From Epibacterium ulvae (GTDB taxonomy: Bacteria; Pseudomonadota; Alphaproteobacteria; Rhodobacterales; Rhodobacteraceae): a stretch of 64,000 bases of DNA. Position numbers and translations under genes: made by a program. The notes beneath the pieces were generated by a model. The model ran no database searches, was not told where the DNA came from, and worked only from the letters and a program-made list of their open reading frames with translations. Below are positions 36,393 to 47,015 of the stretch, piece by piece. Where the stretch lies: the NCBI RefSeq assembly GCF_900102795.1, contig NZ_FMWG01000014.1, positions 1 through 64,000 on the forward strand, given 5' to 3'. Position 1 is the stretch's first letter. Each line of letters starts with the position of its first letter.

Positions 36393-38648
36393 TCACCCAA
36401 TGTTGCTGGCAGCAAGCACCGCCATGTTCAGGATATCATTGGTGGTTGATGTGGTTGAACAGATCTGGATTGGCTTATCAACGCCTGACAAGATTGGGCC
36501 AATCACGGTTGCTCCCCCCATTTCTTGCATCAGCTTCACCGAAATCGAAGCCGAGTGGCGTGCAGGTACGATCAGGATATTTGCCGGGCCGGACAGGCGC
36601 TGGAACGGGTAAGCCTCTTGTGCCTGTGCATTCAATGCAACATCCACTGTCATCTCACCTTCATACTCAAAATCAACGCCGCGTTGATCCAAAACGGATG
36701 GCGCACGGTGCATTTTTTCAGCACGCTCAGACACTGGATAGCCAAAGGTCGAGAAACTGACAAAAGCCACACGTGGATCAAGACCCATATGGCGTGCAAC
36801 ACCCGCCGCGCGTTCGGCAATATTTGCCAAATCATTTTCATTGGGCCATTCATGCACCAATGTATCCCCGATCAGCACAATCCGCCCCTTTTGCAGCAGC
36901 GCTGTAACACCCGCCGCTCCATGATCAGCATCGGCATCAAACACATGGTTGATCCGGTCTAAAACATGTGCAGATTTCCGTGTTGCACCAGTCACAAGAC
37001 CATCGCCATGCCCATGGGCGAGCATCGCCGCTGAAAAGACGTGACGATCCCGTCCAACCAAGCGATGCACATCTTTCTGATCAAAGCCTTTGCGCTGCAG
37101 GCGGTCGTAGATGAAATCTTTATAGAGATCGAAATGTGGCGTGTTGGCTGCATTCACAACCTCCAACTCGCGTGCGGCGTCTTCTAGCCCGGCTTCTGCC
37201 AGCTTTTGTTTCACATCATCGACACGGCCCACGACAATTGCTTTGCCGAAGCCAGAACGCTGGTAGGTCACGGCAGCGCGCAAGACCCGTGGATCATCTC
37301 CTTCCGCAAAGATCATGCGACTTTGAGAAGCGCGCGCGCGCGCATTCAAGCCGCGCAAAATCGAAGCTGTTGGATCCATACGGCTTTTCAAGTTCAGCTC
37401 GTATGCGTCCATGTCGATGATTGGGCGGCGCGACACACCCGTTTCGATCCCTGCCTTAGCAACCGCGGGAGGAATGCGATGAATCAAACGCGGGTCAAAC
37501 GGAGTAGGGATAATATAGTCACGACCAAAAGAGAGCGATTTGCCATAGGCCAATGCCACCTCATCCGGCACATCTTCGCGCGCAAGTTTCGCCAAGGCAT
37601 GGGCACAGGCAATCTTCATCTCGTCGTTAATTGCGCGGGCATGAATGTCCAGAGCACCCCGGAACAGATAGGGAAAGCCTAGAACGTTGTTTACCTGATT
37701 TGGATAGTCAGAACGCCCAGTGGCCACGATCGCATCAACGCGAACCTCATGTGCCTCTTCTGGTGTGATTTCCGGGTCTGGATTGGCCATCGCAAAGATC
37801 ACTGGATTGTCCGCCATGGATTTCACCATGTCTTGGGTCACGGCCCCTTTAACAGACACGCCAAGGAAAACGTCTGCGCCCACCATAGCCTCTTCTAAAG
37901 TGCGCAGTTCAGTGGTGACAGCATGGGCTGATTTCCATTGATTCATCCCCTCGGTACGGCCTTGGTAAATCACACCTTTGGTGTCACAGACGATGCAGTT
38001 CTGATGGCGCGCGCCCATCGATTTCAACAGCTCAATACAGGCGATCCCCGCAGCCCCTGCACCGTTGAGGACGATTTTCACATCCTCGATCTTTTTGCCA
38101 GACAGGTGTAATGCGTTCAAAAGCCCTGCGGCGCAGATTACTGCAGTGCCGTGCTGATCATCATGGAAGACAGGAATATCCATCTCTTCCTTGAGCTTCT
38201 GCTCAATAATAAAACACTCAGGCGCTTTGATGTCTTCAAGATTGATACCACCGAAAGTAGGGCCCATCAGCTTTACCGCATTGATGAAGGCGTCAGGGTC
38301 TTCGGTATCCAATTCGATATCAATAGAGTTCACATCGGCAAAGCGTTTGAACAGAACCGATTTCCCTTCCATCACCGGTTTTGAGCCCAGCGCACCCAGA
38401 TTTCCAAGACCCAAAACCGCGGTTCCGTTTGAAATCACTGCAACCAGATTGCCTTTGTTGGTGTAATCATAGGCTGTTTCGGGATTTTCTGCGATTGCCT
38501 CACATGGCACAGCCACACCGGGCGAATAGGCCAGTGAAAGATCCCGCTGCGTCGTCATTGGAACAGTTGCATTGATCTCCCATTTTCCGGGAGTTGGGTC
38601 CAAGTGAAACGCTAGCGCTTCTTCTTTGGTGATCTTTGTTTTGGCCAT
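36393..38648 (-). CDS. maeB: NADP-dependent malic enzyme with phosphotransacetylase-like domain
   Basis: The enzyme decarboxylates malate to pyruvate in the cytoplasm. The N-terminal part (about 1-430) has the malic enzyme folds: FHDDQHGTAVICAAG and the nucleotide motif VLNGAGAAGIACIELL. The C-terminal part (about 440-750) resembles phosphate acetyltransferase but usually has a regulatory role (acetyl-CoA sensing) in this family. The ATG at 38648 gives 751 residues; an in-frame codon at 38708 would add a tail with no family likeness. Confidence 0.96.
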   Translation of the reverse strand: MAKTKITKEEALAFHLDPTPGKWEINATVPMTTQRDLSLAYSPGVAVPCEAIAENPETAYDYTNKGNLVAVISNGTAVLGLGNLGALGSKPVMEGKSVLFKRFADVNSIDIELDTEDPDAFINAVKLMGPTFGGINLEDIKAPECFIIEQKLKEEMDIPVFHDDQHGTAVICAAGLLNALHLSGKKIEDVKIVLNGAGAAGIACIELLKSMGARHQNCIVCDTKGVIYQGRTEGMNQWKSAHAVTTELRTLEEAMVGADVFLGVSVKGAVTQDMVKSMADNPVIFAMANPDPEITPEEAHEVRVDAIVATGRSDYPNQVNNVLGFPYLFRGALDIHARAINDEMKIACAHALAKLAREDVPDEVALAYGKSLSFGRDYIIPTPFDPRLIHRIPPAVAKAGIETGVSRRPIIDMDAYELNLKSRMDPTASILRGLNARARASQSRMIFAEGDDPRVLRAAVTYQRSGFGKAIVVGRVDDVKQKLAEAGLEDAARELEVVNAANTPHFDLYKDFIYDRLQRKGFDQKDVHRLVGRDRHVFSAAMLAHGHGDGLVTGATRKSAHVLDRINHVFDADADHGAAGVTALLQKGRIVLIGDTLVHEWPNENDLANIAERAAGVARHMGLDPRVAFVSFSTFGYPVSERAEKMHRAPSVLDQRGVDFEYEGEMTVDVALNAQAQEAYPFQRLSGPANILIVPARHSASISVKLMQEMGGATVIGPILSGVDKPIQICSTTSTTNDILNMAVLAASNIG

Positions 38649-38811
38649 GGGGTCTGGGTGTCCTCTCCTACATGCTTCACTCATAGACCAGCAGGCAGAA
38701 CCTCTCAATCCGGCATGATGAGTTTAGCGCTCACAGTTCAATGCCAGTTACGGGTTTTCCTTAGTGTCAGGTCACAGTAGAACCATCTACATAGAGTTTG
38801 GGGGAAAACCT

Positions 38812-41430
38812 ATGGCTGTTACGCCCATGATGGCACAATATCTAGAGATCAAAGCTGCGCACCCTGATGCGCTCCTATTCTATCGAATGGGTGATTTCTA
38901 TGAGATGTTTTTTGACGATGCGGTCAACGCTGCAGAAGCACTGGATATTGCTCTCACCAAACGAGGCAAGTTGAACGGTGAAGACATCCCCATGTGCGGT
39001 GTGCCAGTCCATGCAGCCGAAGGGTATCTGCTTTCTCTCATCCGCAAAGGATTTCGTGTGGCTGTCGGTGAACAACTTGAAAGCCCAGCAGAAGCCAAAA
39101 AACGCGGATCTAAATCAGTCGTAAAACGCGATGTTGTGCGTCTAGTGACACCCGGTACGCTTACAGAAGATTCCTTACTAGAAGCGCGCAGACACAATTT
39201 TCTTGTGGCTTATAGTGAAGTGCGCGATCAAGCTGCACTGGCCTGGGCAGATATATCGACCGGTGCGTTTCACGTGATGCCTCTCACCGCAGTCAGACTA
39301 TCACCTGAACTTGCCCGTCTGGCGCCATCTGAACTAATTGTTTCGGAAGGTGCCTCTTTCGAAACAACACGCCCCTTGGCAGATGAATATCGCATTCCAA
39401 TCACCCCATTGGGTAAAGCCAGCTTTGACAGTTCGTCAGCAGAACGTCGGGTTTGCAACCTATTTAACGTCAGTGCATTAGATGGATTTGGCACGTTCAG
39501 CCGCGCCGAAATCTCTGCAATGGGCGCATTGATCGACTATCTGGAGATCACGCAAAAAGGTAAATTGCCCCTGCTGCAACCGCCAGTGCAAGAAGCCGAA
39601 GATCGCGTAGTTCAGATCGACGCTGCCACACGGCGCAATCTGGAGCTGACGCGCTCGCTGTCTGGCGGACGCACAGGCTCGCTGCTTGCTGTGGTTGATC
39701 GCACCGTGACACCAGGCGGCGCACGTTTGCTGGAACAACGGCTTTCAAGCCCCTCGCGCAATATGGATGTCATCCAATCACGCCTTGCGGCTGTGGATTT
39801 CGCCGTTGATCAAAGCCCGTTGTCACAACGCCTGACCGAAGCTTTACGCAAAACACCCGATCTGGACAGGGCACTCTCACGTCTTGCACTTGATCGTGGC
39901 GGGCCACGCGATCTGGCAGCCATTCGCAATGCGTTGACGCAGGCAGAGATTATCGCAAATCTTTGCACGCCCCATGAGCTTCCACAACTTACGGCCAATG
40001 CCGTTAGCAGTTTGCTTGGCTTTGATGAATTACTTGCTCTGCTAGACACCGCCCTTATCGCAGAGCCTCCCCTACTTGCACGTGATGGTGGTTTCATCGC
40101 ATCAGGGTATGAGCCGGAACTTGATGAAGCGCGTACCTTGCGGGATGAGGGGCGCTCTGTCATCGCTGGCTTTCAGCAGAAATATGCAGAGCAGACGGGT
40201 ATCACATCACTGAAAATCAAGCATAACAATGTGCTTGGCTATTTCATCGAAACAACCGCAACCCATGCTGACAAGATGATGTCGCCCCCACTGTCCGAAA
40301 CCTTCATACACCGTCAAACAACGGCCAATCAGGTCCGTTTCACGACAGTTGAACTGAGCGAGATAGAGACCCGTATCTTAAATGCAGGAAATCTGGCATT
40401 AGAGATCGAAAAACGGCTCTATACAGGACTATCAGAGGCCATTCTTATACAGGCTGCAGGCCTGAACCAGACTGCACGCGGCCTTGCAGAATTGGATCTG
40501 GTTAGTGCCTTAGCGGATCTTGCAATTGCTGAAAACTGGTCGCGCCCTAAGGTCGATAATAGCCGTACCTTTGATATTTGCGGTGGTCGGCATCCCGTTG
40601 TTGAACATGCGTTACGGCAGCAAAATGGAGCTCCTTTTGTGGCCAATGATTGCGATCTGAGCGCAGAAACCGGCGCTGCTGTATGGCTGCTCACCGGTCC
40701 AAACATGGCGGGTAAATCGACCTTCTTGCGCCAGAATGCCCTAATCGCGGTTCTTGCACAAATGGGCAGCTATGTACCCGCAGAACGTGCCCATATTGGA
40801 TTAATCAGCCAATTGTTCAGCCGTGTTGGTGCCTCTGATGATCTCGCACGTGGGCGTTCAACCTTCATGGTGGAAATGGTAGAAACCGCGGCGATTTTAA
40901 ATCAGGCCGACGCACGGGCACTGGTTATTTTGGATGAAATCGGACGTGGAACCGCGACCTATGATGGGCTCTCTATCGCTTGGGCCACGTTGGAACACCT
41001 ACATGAAACCAACCAATCCCGTGCGTTGTTTGCCACCCATTATCACGAGCTCACGCAGCTTGCGACAAAACTGCAAGGTGTCGAAAACGCGACGGTTTCA
41101 GTGAAAGAATGGGAAGGCGAAGTGATCTTTCTACACGAGATCAAGAAAGGCGCGGCAGATCGATCTTATGGGGTTCAGGTTGCGCAGCTGGCAGGATTGC
41201 CGGCGAGTGTCGTTGCGCGTGCACGCGATGTTCTGGATATGCTCGAAAACGGTGCAACCCCCAAAATCCAGATCGATGATTTACCACTGTTTGCAGCGGT
41301 AGCCCCTACGCAGGTGAAAACAGCGACCTCAGCCTCAGACACACTTTTAGACACCATCAATCCTGATGAGTTGTCTCCACGTGACGCGCTAGAGATGCTG
41401 TACAAACTTAAAGACCTGAAAACAAAATAG
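38812..41430 (+). CDS. mutS: DNA mismatch repair protein MutS
   Basis: MutS recognises mismatches and starts methyl-independent or strand-directed repair. The start at ATG 38812 has GGGGGAAAA upstream and gives the normal N terminus with [30 protein letters not shown], which holds the Phe-X-Glu mismatch-reading motif. A GTG at 38764 is in frame but less likely. The ATPase has Walker [10 protein letters not shown] and the ST-rich [12 protein letters not shown] and [12 protein letters not shown] motifs. 872 residues, full length. Confidence 0.98.
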   Translation: MAVTPMMAQYLEIKAAHPDALLFYRMGDFYEMFFDDAVNAAEALDIALTKRGKLNGEDIPMCGVPVHAAEGYLLSLIRKGFRVAVGEQLESPAEAKKRGSKSVVKRDVVRLVTPGTLTEDSLLEARRHNFLVAYSEVRDQAALAWADISTGAFHVMPLTAVRLSPELARLAPSELIVSEGASFETTRPLADEYRIPITPLGKASFDSSSAERRVCNLFNVSALDGFGTFSRAEISAMGALIDYLEITQKGKLPLLQPPVQEAEDRVVQIDAATRRNLELTRSLSGGRTGSLLAVVDRTVTPGGARLLEQRLSSPSRNMDVIQSRLAAVDFAVDQSPLSQRLTEALRKTPDLDRALSRLALDRGGPRDLAAIRNALTQAEIIANLCTPHELPQLTANAVSSLLGFDELLALLDTALIAEPPLLARDGGFIASGYEPELDEARTLRDEGRSVIAGFQQKYAEQTGITSLKIKHNNVLGYFIETTATHADKMMSPPLSETFIHRQTTANQVRFTTVELSEIETRILNAGNLALEIEKRLYTGLSEAILIQAAGLNQTARGLAELDLVSALADLAIAENWSRPKVDNSRTFDICGGRHPVVEHALRQQNGAPFVANDCDLSAETGAAVWLLTGPNMAGKSTFLRQNALIAVLAQMGSYVPAERAHIGLISQLFSRVGASDDLARGRSTFMVEMVETAAILNQADARALVILDEIGRGTATYDGLSIAWATLEHLHETNQSRALFATHYHELTQLATKLQGVENATVSVKEWEGEVIFLHEIKKGAADRSYGVQVAQLAGLPASVVARARDVLDMLENGATPKIQIDDLPLFAAVAPTQVKTATSASDTLLDTINPDELSPRDALEMLYKLKDLKTK

Positions 41431-41475
41431 CGGCCCGAATACATACATCAGACCGCTATCTATAGTTTGGAAGCT

Positions 41476-41499
41476 ATCTGAGGCGGTGGAGCCTCAGAT
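41476..41499. terminator. Possible terminator between mutS and grpE
   Basis: A perfect 9-bp stem ATCTGAGGC/GCCTCAGAT with a 6-base loop lies 4 bases beyond the grpE stop at a convergent junction. No good T run follows, so termination may need Rho. Confidence 0.4.
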
Positions 41500-41502
41500 C
41501 CG

Positions 41503-42063
41503 TTAGGCAGGTGTGGATGACACGCCAACCTGCGCCGGCCGCAGCAAGCGGTCGTGCAGCATAAAGCCTTCGGCAGAAACCTGAATGATGTCGCCGGCTT
41601 TGGTGCCCGGCACAGGCGCTTCAAACATGGCTTCATGGAACTGCGGATCAAACCGGTCCCCTACTGCTGGGGTGATCACCTGAATTCCATGCTTTTCAAA
41701 CACACCAACAAGTGCACGCATTGTCAGCTCAACGCCTTCGATCAAAGCAGCAGAGACTTCACGCTGCTCATCTGTTGCAGCTTCCAAAGCCCGTTTCAGG
41801 TTGTCATAGACAGGAAGCATATCCCGCGACAGTTTTGAGCCACCATATTGCTCTGCTTCGCGACGCGCCTTGTCACCGCGCTTACGTGCATTTTCAGCAT
41901 CTGCCAATGCGCGCATAAAGCGATCTTTATACTCATCACGTTCCGCACGCAGGCTGTCGATTTCCAGATCGCCCTCGTCGATCTCATCCGTCAGCTCTGC
42001 CAACTCTTCCGCTTCCGCAGTTGCGATATCATCCAGGAAATCTTCGTTTTTCGGCTCTGCCAT
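41503..42063 (-). CDS. grpE: Nucleotide exchange factor GrpE
   Basis: GrpE releases ADP from DnaK. The 186-residue protein has a long N-terminal coiled coil (about 30-90) and the C-terminal beta domain with GIQVITPAVGDRFDPQFHEAMFEAPVPG, close to the family signature. It follows hrcA with a 9-base gap, a standard heat-shock pair. dnaK and dnaJ are not in the window. Confidence 0.97.
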   Translation of the reverse strand: MAEPKNEDFLDDIATAEAEELAELTDEIDEGDLEIDSLRAERDEYKDRFMRALADAENARKRGDKARREAEQYGGSKLSRDMLPVYDNLKRALEAATDEQREVSAALIEGVELTMRALVGVFEKHGIQVITPAVGDRFDPQFHEAMFEAPVPGTKAGDIIQVSAEGFMLHDRLLRPAQVGVSSTPA

Positions 42064-42072
42064 GTTTCACCT

Positions 42073-43137
42073 CTAGCTCCGGTCAGACAATAATTTGCCC
42101 ACCAGTTGTGCCGTGTAATCCACAATCGGCACGATTCGTCCGTAATTCAGGCGCGTCGGGCCAATGACCCCCACCGCACCAATGATCTTTCGATCCGAGT
42201 TCATATAGGGAGACACCACCAAAGAGGAACCCGAAAGTGAGAAAAGTTTGTTCTCAGAGCCAATAAAAATGCGCACACCTTCGCCTTCTTCGGTTAATTG
42301 CAGAAAATCTGCGATATCCCGCTTGCGTTCAAGGTCATCAAAGAGGTGCCGCATCAGTTCCAGATCCGCCTCAGCATCATTTTCGGCCAATAGATTTGAG
42401 CGACCACGCACAATCAGGCGTGCATCTTCGGAATCATCATTGTCCCAAACCGCAAAACCACTTTCAATCAACTCGCCGGCGAGCGAATCAATCTCTTGGC
42501 GGCGCTTCTGGATTTCGCTTTGAACATCACGCCGCGCTTCGCTAAGCGTGCGCCCTTCGATCAACGCATTCAGGAAATTCGCAGCCTCTCGCATTGAACT
42601 GGGCGTCTGACCAGGCGGTGGTGTAAAAAGACGATTTTCGACCTGACCATCTGAAAACACCAAAACAACAAGGGCCCGATCAGGTGCGAGAGAGACAAAT
42701 TCGATATGTCGAATCTCAGCCTCATGTTTTGGGGTCAACACCAGAGAAGCTCCTTGTGTGACTCCTGATAACGCAGCACCAACCTGATCCAGCATCGCGC
42801 CCACATCGCCGGCATTTTGGCCCATTGTGGCGTCTATTTTTTGTTGATCCTGACGGTCGAGATCTCCGACCTCAAGAAGGCTATCCACAAACATACGCAA
42901 CCCCATTTGGGTTGGCACCCGTCCTGCGGACACATGTGGACTGTCAAGAAGACCCAAGTATTCCAGATCCTGCATAACATTACGCACTGTCGCCGCACTG
43001 ATCTTTTCGCTCAATGATCGGGTCAAGGTACGACTGCCGACCGGACCGCCACTGTCCAGATAGGTTTCAACCACGGCGCGGAACACATCGCGAGAGCGAT
43101 CGTTCATGTCACTCAGGATGCTTTCTGCGTCATTCAT
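42073..43137 (-). CDS. hrcA: Heat-inducible transcription repressor HrcA
   Basis: HrcA represses class I heat-shock genes by binding CIRCE elements. The N-terminal winged helix shows VETYLDSGGPVGSRTLTRSLSEKISAATVRNVMQDLEYLGLL, then AGRVPTQMGLRMFVD, both typical. The rest is the dimerisation and GAF-like core. ATG at 43137 or 43107 could be used; neither has a strong binding site. I see no CIRCE sequence inside the window, so its targets lie elsewhere. Confidence 0.97.
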   Translation of the reverse strand: MNDAESILSDMNDRSRDVFRAVVETYLDSGGPVGSRTLTRSLSEKISAATVRNVMQDLEYLGLLDSPHVSAGRVPTQMGLRMFVDSLLEVGDLDRQDQQKIDATMGQNAGDVGAMLDQVGAALSGVTQGASLVLTPKHEAEIRHIEFVSLAPDRALVVLVFSDGQVENRLFTPPPGQTPSSMREAANFLNALIEGRTLSEARRDVQSEIQKRRQEIDSLAGELIESGFAVWDNDDSEDARLIVRGRSNLLAENDAEADLELMRHLFDDLERKRDIADFLQLTEEGEGVRIFIGSENKLFSLSGSSLVVSPYMNSDRKIIGAVGVIGPTRLNYGRIVPIVDYTAQLVGKLLSDRS

Positions 43138-43283
43138 GATTTGCCACACCGATATTAGATCTGCTCTGTCATCTACGTAGAATAAACAGCAATGTCAGCA
43201 AGCCAAGCCTGAAATTCATGATCCGTGCTTGCATCCGCGCCGACGCCAAGGCTATCCCAAGCGCAGTAGATAAAGGATTACCG

Positions 43284-43997
43284 ATGCGACCCTCCGGACG
43301 ACAGCTTGATGAAATGCGTTCTGTTTCTTTTGAAACCGGCTTTACCAAACATGCAGAAGGCTCATGCCTGATCAAAATGGGTGATACCCATGTGTTGTGC
43401 ACCGCAACCCTTGACGAGCGCGTGCCACCCTTCATCAAGGGATCGGGTTTGGGTTGGGTGACTGCAGAGTATGGAATGCTGCCCCGTGCAACCAACACAC
43501 GGATGCGTCGCGAAGCGGCCAGCGGTAAACAAGGCGGCCGTACCGTAGAAATCCAGCGCCTGATCGGGCGCGCGCTCCGCGCCGGCGTGGATCGCGTCGC
43601 CTTGGGTGAGCGTCAGATTACCATCGATTGCGATGTCCTGCAGGCAGATGGTGGCACGCGCTGTGCGTCTATCACGGGTGGTTGGGTCGCTTTACGTCTG
43701 GCTGTGAATAAATTGATGAAAGCCGGCGACGTGAAAATTGATCCTTTGGTAGATCCCGTGTCAGCGATCTCATGTGGTATCTATGCAGGTCAACCTGTTT
43801 TGGACTTGGATTACCCCGAAGATTCAGAAGCCGGCGTGGATGGGAACTTTATCATGACCGGCAGTGGCAACCTGATCGAGGTTCAAATGTCCGCCGAGGG
43901 ATCTGTCTTCTCACGGGATCAAATGAACCAACTGATGGATCTGGCCTCAAAAGGCACATCTGAACTGGCTGAAATGCAAAAGGCGGCCTGCGCATGA
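43284..43997 (+). CDS. rph: Ribonuclease PH
   Basis: This phosphate-dependent 3' exoribonuclease trims tRNA precursors. The 237-residue protein starts at ATG 43284, with AAAGGA upstream, and opens with the family segment [12 protein letters not shown]. Key motifs are [31 protein letters not shown] and [21 protein letters not shown]. Divergent from hrcA. Its stop overlaps the rdgB start as ATGA, giving an rph-rdgB-hemW unit. Confidence 0.97.
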   Translation: MRPSGRQLDEMRSVSFETGFTKHAEGSCLIKMGDTHVLCTATLDERVPPFIKGSGLGWVTAEYGMLPRATNTRMRREAASGKQGGRTVEIQRLIGRALRAGVDRVALGERQITIDCDVLQADGGTRCASITGGWVALRLAVNKLMKAGDVKIDPLVDPVSAISCGIYAGQPVLDLDYPEDSEAGVDGNFIMTGSGNLIEVQMSAEGSVFSRDQMNQLMDLASKGTSELAEMQKAACA

Positions 43998-44608
43998 CCC
44001 GTAAATTTGAAGGCGACCAGCTACTGGTCGCCACACACAACAAAGGTAAGCTGTCTGAAATGAAGACACTGCTGCAACCTTATGGCGTGACGGTTGTTGG
44101 CGCGGCTGAGATGAACCTCCCCGAGCCTCCAGAAACCGAGGACACCTTTGTTGGAAATGCACGTATCAAAGCTCATGCCGCTGCAAAAGCTACTGGCCTA
44201 CCAGCTCTGTCTGATGACTCTGGTATCACAATTGATGCACTAAATGGGGCACCTGGTGTCTATACAGCTGATTGGGCTGAAACAGGTGAAGGCCGCGATT
44301 TCATGATGGCCATGACACGCGCGAATACTGAATTAGACGCAATCAACGCCCCCCTGCCCCGGACTGCTCAGTTTCGCTGCACGCTGGTTCTTGCCTGGCC
44401 AGACGGACATGATGAAGTCTTTGAAGGCGTCATGCCCGGTCAATTGGTCTGGCCCATTCGTGGCGCACACGGCTTTGGCTATGATCCAATGTTTCAACCC
44501 GATGGTGAAATCATCACATGTGCTGAGATGGCTCCAGAAGATAAACACAAGATCAGCCACCGAGGCCGCGCCGTAACTGCTTTCGTCAAAGGATGCTTCA
44601 GTGGATGA
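43994..44608 (+). CDS. rdgB: dITP/XTP pyrophosphatase (RdgB/HAM1)
   Basis: The enzyme removes non-canonical purine nucleoside triphosphates to protect DNA. The opening [18 protein letters not shown], the segment [25 protein letters not shown] and the closing HGFGYDPMF are diagnostic. 204 residues. It overlaps rph upstream by 4 bases and hemW downstream by 8, so the three genes should be translated together. Confidence 0.97.
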   Translation: MTRKFEGDQLLVATHNKGKLSEMKTLLQPYGVTVVGAAEMNLPEPPETEDTFVGNARIKAHAAAKATGLPALSDDSGITIDALNGAPGVYTADWAETGEGRDFMMAMTRANTELDAINAPLPRTAQFRCTLVLAWPDGHDEVFEGVMPGQLVWPIRGAHGFGYDPMFQPDGEIITCAEMAPEDKHKISHRGRAVTAFVKGCFSG

Positions 44609-45755
44609 CTGGCGTAACGGGGGCTTCGGCCTGTATGTCCATTGGCCATTCTGCCAAGCCAAATGCCCCTATTGCGATTTTAACAGCCACGTCGTTTCTC
44701 ATATTGATCAAAGCCGTTGGGCAGATGCCTATATCATCGAACTCGAACGCCATGCGGAACAGCTAAAGGGTCGAGTTTTGAACTCGATCTTTTTTGGCGG
44801 TGGCACACCGTCTTTGATGCACCCAGATACTGTTGCGACAGTCATTGAAAAAGCGCGTTCCATCTGGCCCTTTGCCAATGACATTGAAATCTCATTAGAA
44901 GCAAACCCCGGGTCAGTTGAGGCTGGACGCTTTGCCGGCTATCGCGACGGCGGTATCAACAGAATTTCAATGGGCGTTCAGGCACTCAACGGCGAGGATC
45001 TACGGCGTCTTGGTCGTATCCATTCAGTTGCAGAAGCTAAAACAGCTTTTGACACCGCACGTTCTATCTTTGATCGGGTTAGCTTTGATCTGATTTATGC
45101 CCGACAAGGACAGAGCCTAGAGGACTGGCGGCTGGAACTGAAAGAGGCCCTATCTATGGCGATAGATCATCTGTCTCTTTACCAACTGACAATCGAGGAC
45201 GGCACCGCATTTGGCGATAGATATGCACGTGGTAAACTTCGTGACCTGCCAACGGATGATACTGCTGCAGACATGTATCAAGCGACACAAGACATCTGCG
45301 CAAACTATGATATGGTCGGATATGAAATTTCAAACCACGCCAAAGCCGGCGCTGAATCGCGACACAATCTAATCTACTGGCGCTATGGAGACTATCTGGG
45401 TATCGGGCCTGGTGCACATGGTCGTTTATCTTTGAATGACACAAAGATCGCGACTGAGTGCCATCGCGCTCCTGGAGCTTGGTTAGACGCTGTCAAAAAT
45501 GGCTCCGGAATATCATCAACCGAAACGCTAACACCCCAAGACAGCGCTGTTGAATTTTTGATGATGGGCCTTCGCTTAAAAGAAGGTATTGATATGCACC
45601 GCTATACACAGCTTTCTGGAACATCTCTGCCCGCTGCTGGCGTCCAACACCTTGTCGATATGGGAATGGTAACTACCTGTAAGGAGAGATTGGCCGCGAC
45701 AGACAAAGGTCGTGCGGTTTTAAACGCTGTATTACGCGAACTTTTACTGGATTAA
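44601..45755 (+). CDS. hemW: Radical SAM protein HemW (HemN-like)
   Basis: The radical SAM cluster motif is Cys18-x3-Cys22-x2-Cys25 (CQAKCPYC), preceded by LYVHWPF. The segment FFGGGTPSLM and the EANPGSVE motif follow. These proteins are often labelled coproporphyrinogen III oxidase, but this short form (384 residues) fits HemW, a haem chaperone thought to supply respiratory enzymes. The start is GTG at 44601, inside the end of rdgB. No other ATG fits the frame better. Confidence 0.93.
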   Translation: MDDWRNGGFGLYVHWPFCQAKCPYCDFNSHVVSHIDQSRWADAYIIELERHAEQLKGRVLNSIFFGGGTPSLMHPDTVATVIEKARSIWPFANDIEISLEANPGSVEAGRFAGYRDGGINRISMGVQALNGEDLRRLGRIHSVAEAKTAFDTARSIFDRVSFDLIYARQGQSLEDWRLELKEALSMAIDHLSLYQLTIEDGTAFGDRYARGKLRDLPTDDTAADMYQATQDICANYDMVGYEISNHAKAGAESRHNLIYWRYGDYLGIGPGAHGRLSLNDTKIATECHRAPGAWLDAVKNGSGISSTETLTPQDSAVEFLMMGLRLKEGIDMHRYTQLSGTSLPAAGVQHLVDMGMVTTCKERLAATDKGRAVLNAVLRELLLD

Positions 45756-45756
45756 T

Positions 45757-46110
45757 ATGCGGGTTCTTTATTCAGCTTTAGGCTGCCTTTGTGTAGCCCT
45801 TGCAGCGATTGGTGCAGCCCTGCCCCTACTGCCAACCGTGCCATTTCTACTCCTCGCGACGTTCTTCTTTGCACGTTCCTCAGAACGCTTACACACCTGG
45901 CTTATTGGACACGCAACCTTTGGTCCAATGATTGAAGACTGGCAAAGCTCTGGTGTAATCCGCCCAAAAGCAAAAATAGCGGCAACCGTATCAGTTGCCG
46001 CTGCTTTCAGTCTATCGCTTGCTTATGGGCTTTCACTGCATCTTTTACTAATCCAAGCCACCACATTAAGCGTCGTATTACTGTTTATATGGACACGCCC
46101 TAACGGCTAA
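45757..46110 (+). CDS. YbaN family (DUF454) inner membrane protein
   Basis: The 117-residue protein has three or four hydrophobic segments and the family pattern GAALPLLPTVPFLLLATFFFARSSERLHTWLIGHATFGPMIEDW. Function is unknown. It starts 1 base after the hemW stop, so it is part of the rph-rdgB-hemW unit. Its end overlaps the end of parB on the other strand by 11 bases. Confidence 0.9.
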   Translation: MRVLYSALGCLCVALAAIGAALPLLPTVPFLLLATFFFARSSERLHTWLIGHATFGPMIEDWQSSGVIRPKAKIAATVSVAAAFSLSLAYGLSLHLLLIQATTLSVVLLFIWTRPNG

Positions 46111-46999
46111 GCAAATTGCAAAGCTCATCCAATTGATCCAGATCGTTATATGAGATCGTAACTGAACCAGATTCTTTGCCTGGCGTGTGATCAATAGAGA
46201 CTTGCATCTTTAAGGTTGCTGATAGGTCACCTTCCAATGCGCGCGTATCTGCATCTTTATCATCAGATGGTTTTGATCGACGTTTCGCAGCTGGCCTATC
46301 CCCTGTTACATCTTTCTTTACCAAAGCTTCGGTCGCGCGAACCGACAAGCCACCTTTAACGATCTTTTTGGCAAGATCAGATGCATTATCAGATGTGATC
46401 AATGCGCGCGCATGGCCTGCAGACAATTGACGTTCATGAACCAACTGTTGCACATCGTCAGGCAGGTGAAGCAACCGGACAAGATTGGCGATATAACTCC
46501 GGCTCTTCCCCAGTGCTTCCGCCATCTTCTCTTGTGTGTGGCCAAATTTTTCCATGAGCTGCTTGTAGCTCATCGCTTCTTCCATAGCATTTAGATCAGC
46601 ACGTTGAATGTTTTCGATGATAGCAACTTCCATCATCTCAACATCAGAATAGTCGCGGATCAGAACCGGAACTTCGTGGAGTTTAGCACCCTGAGCAGCT
46701 CTCCAGCGACGTTCACCCGCAACGATCTCATACATTCCACCGGGTCGTGGACGCACGATCAGCGGCTGCAAAACGCCTTTTTCCCGGATCGATGCTGTCA
46801 GATCATCCAGATCTTCTTGAAGGAATTGCCGACGTGGCTGATCAGGATTTGCACGTACCTTTTCAATCGGGACCAATACTTCTGCATTCCGCGGCGCTTG
46901 CGTCGCGGTGCTCACGGGTTCAGGATTTACGTCTGCCATCAATGCCGATAGTCCCCGTCCAAGGCCACGGGGCTTTCCCTTTTCTTTTTCTTTTGCCAT
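46100..46999 (-). CDS. parB: Chromosome partitioning protein ParB
   Basis: ParB binds parS and spreads as a CTP-dependent clamp to segregate the origin. The 299-residue protein has the N-terminal CTP-binding core with [24 protein letters not shown], including the GERRW motif. The helix-turn-helix shows [24 protein letters not shown], and the C-terminal dimer domain follows. parA lies 16 bases upstream. Two perfect parS sites lie in the adjacent mnmG and rsmG genes. Confidence 0.98.
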   Translation of the reverse strand: MAKEKEKGKPRGLGRGLSALMADVNPEPVSTATQAPRNAEVLVPIEKVRANPDQPRRQFLQEDLDDLTASIREKGVLQPLIVRPRPGGMYEIVAGERRWRAAQGAKLHEVPVLIRDYSDVEMMEVAIIENIQRADLNAMEEAMSYKQLMEKFGHTQEKMAEALGKSRSYIANLVRLLHLPDDVQQLVHERQLSAGHARALITSDNASDLAKKIVKGGLSVRATEALVKKDVTGDRPAAKRRSKPSDDKDADTRALEGDLSATLKMQVSIDHTPGKESGSVTISYNDLDQLDELCNLLSR

Positions 47000-47015
47000 T
47001 AGTGCCTCCGTACGG

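Noticed and set aside
39264-39279. parS-like sequence (GCGTTTCACGTGATGC) inside mutS
   Set aside because: The right half departs from the palindrome at several bases; it is a chance partial match.
43150-43283. CIRCE element in front of hrcA
   Set aside because: The 9-bp inverted repeat TTAGCACTC-N9-GAGTGCTAA is not present in the gap.
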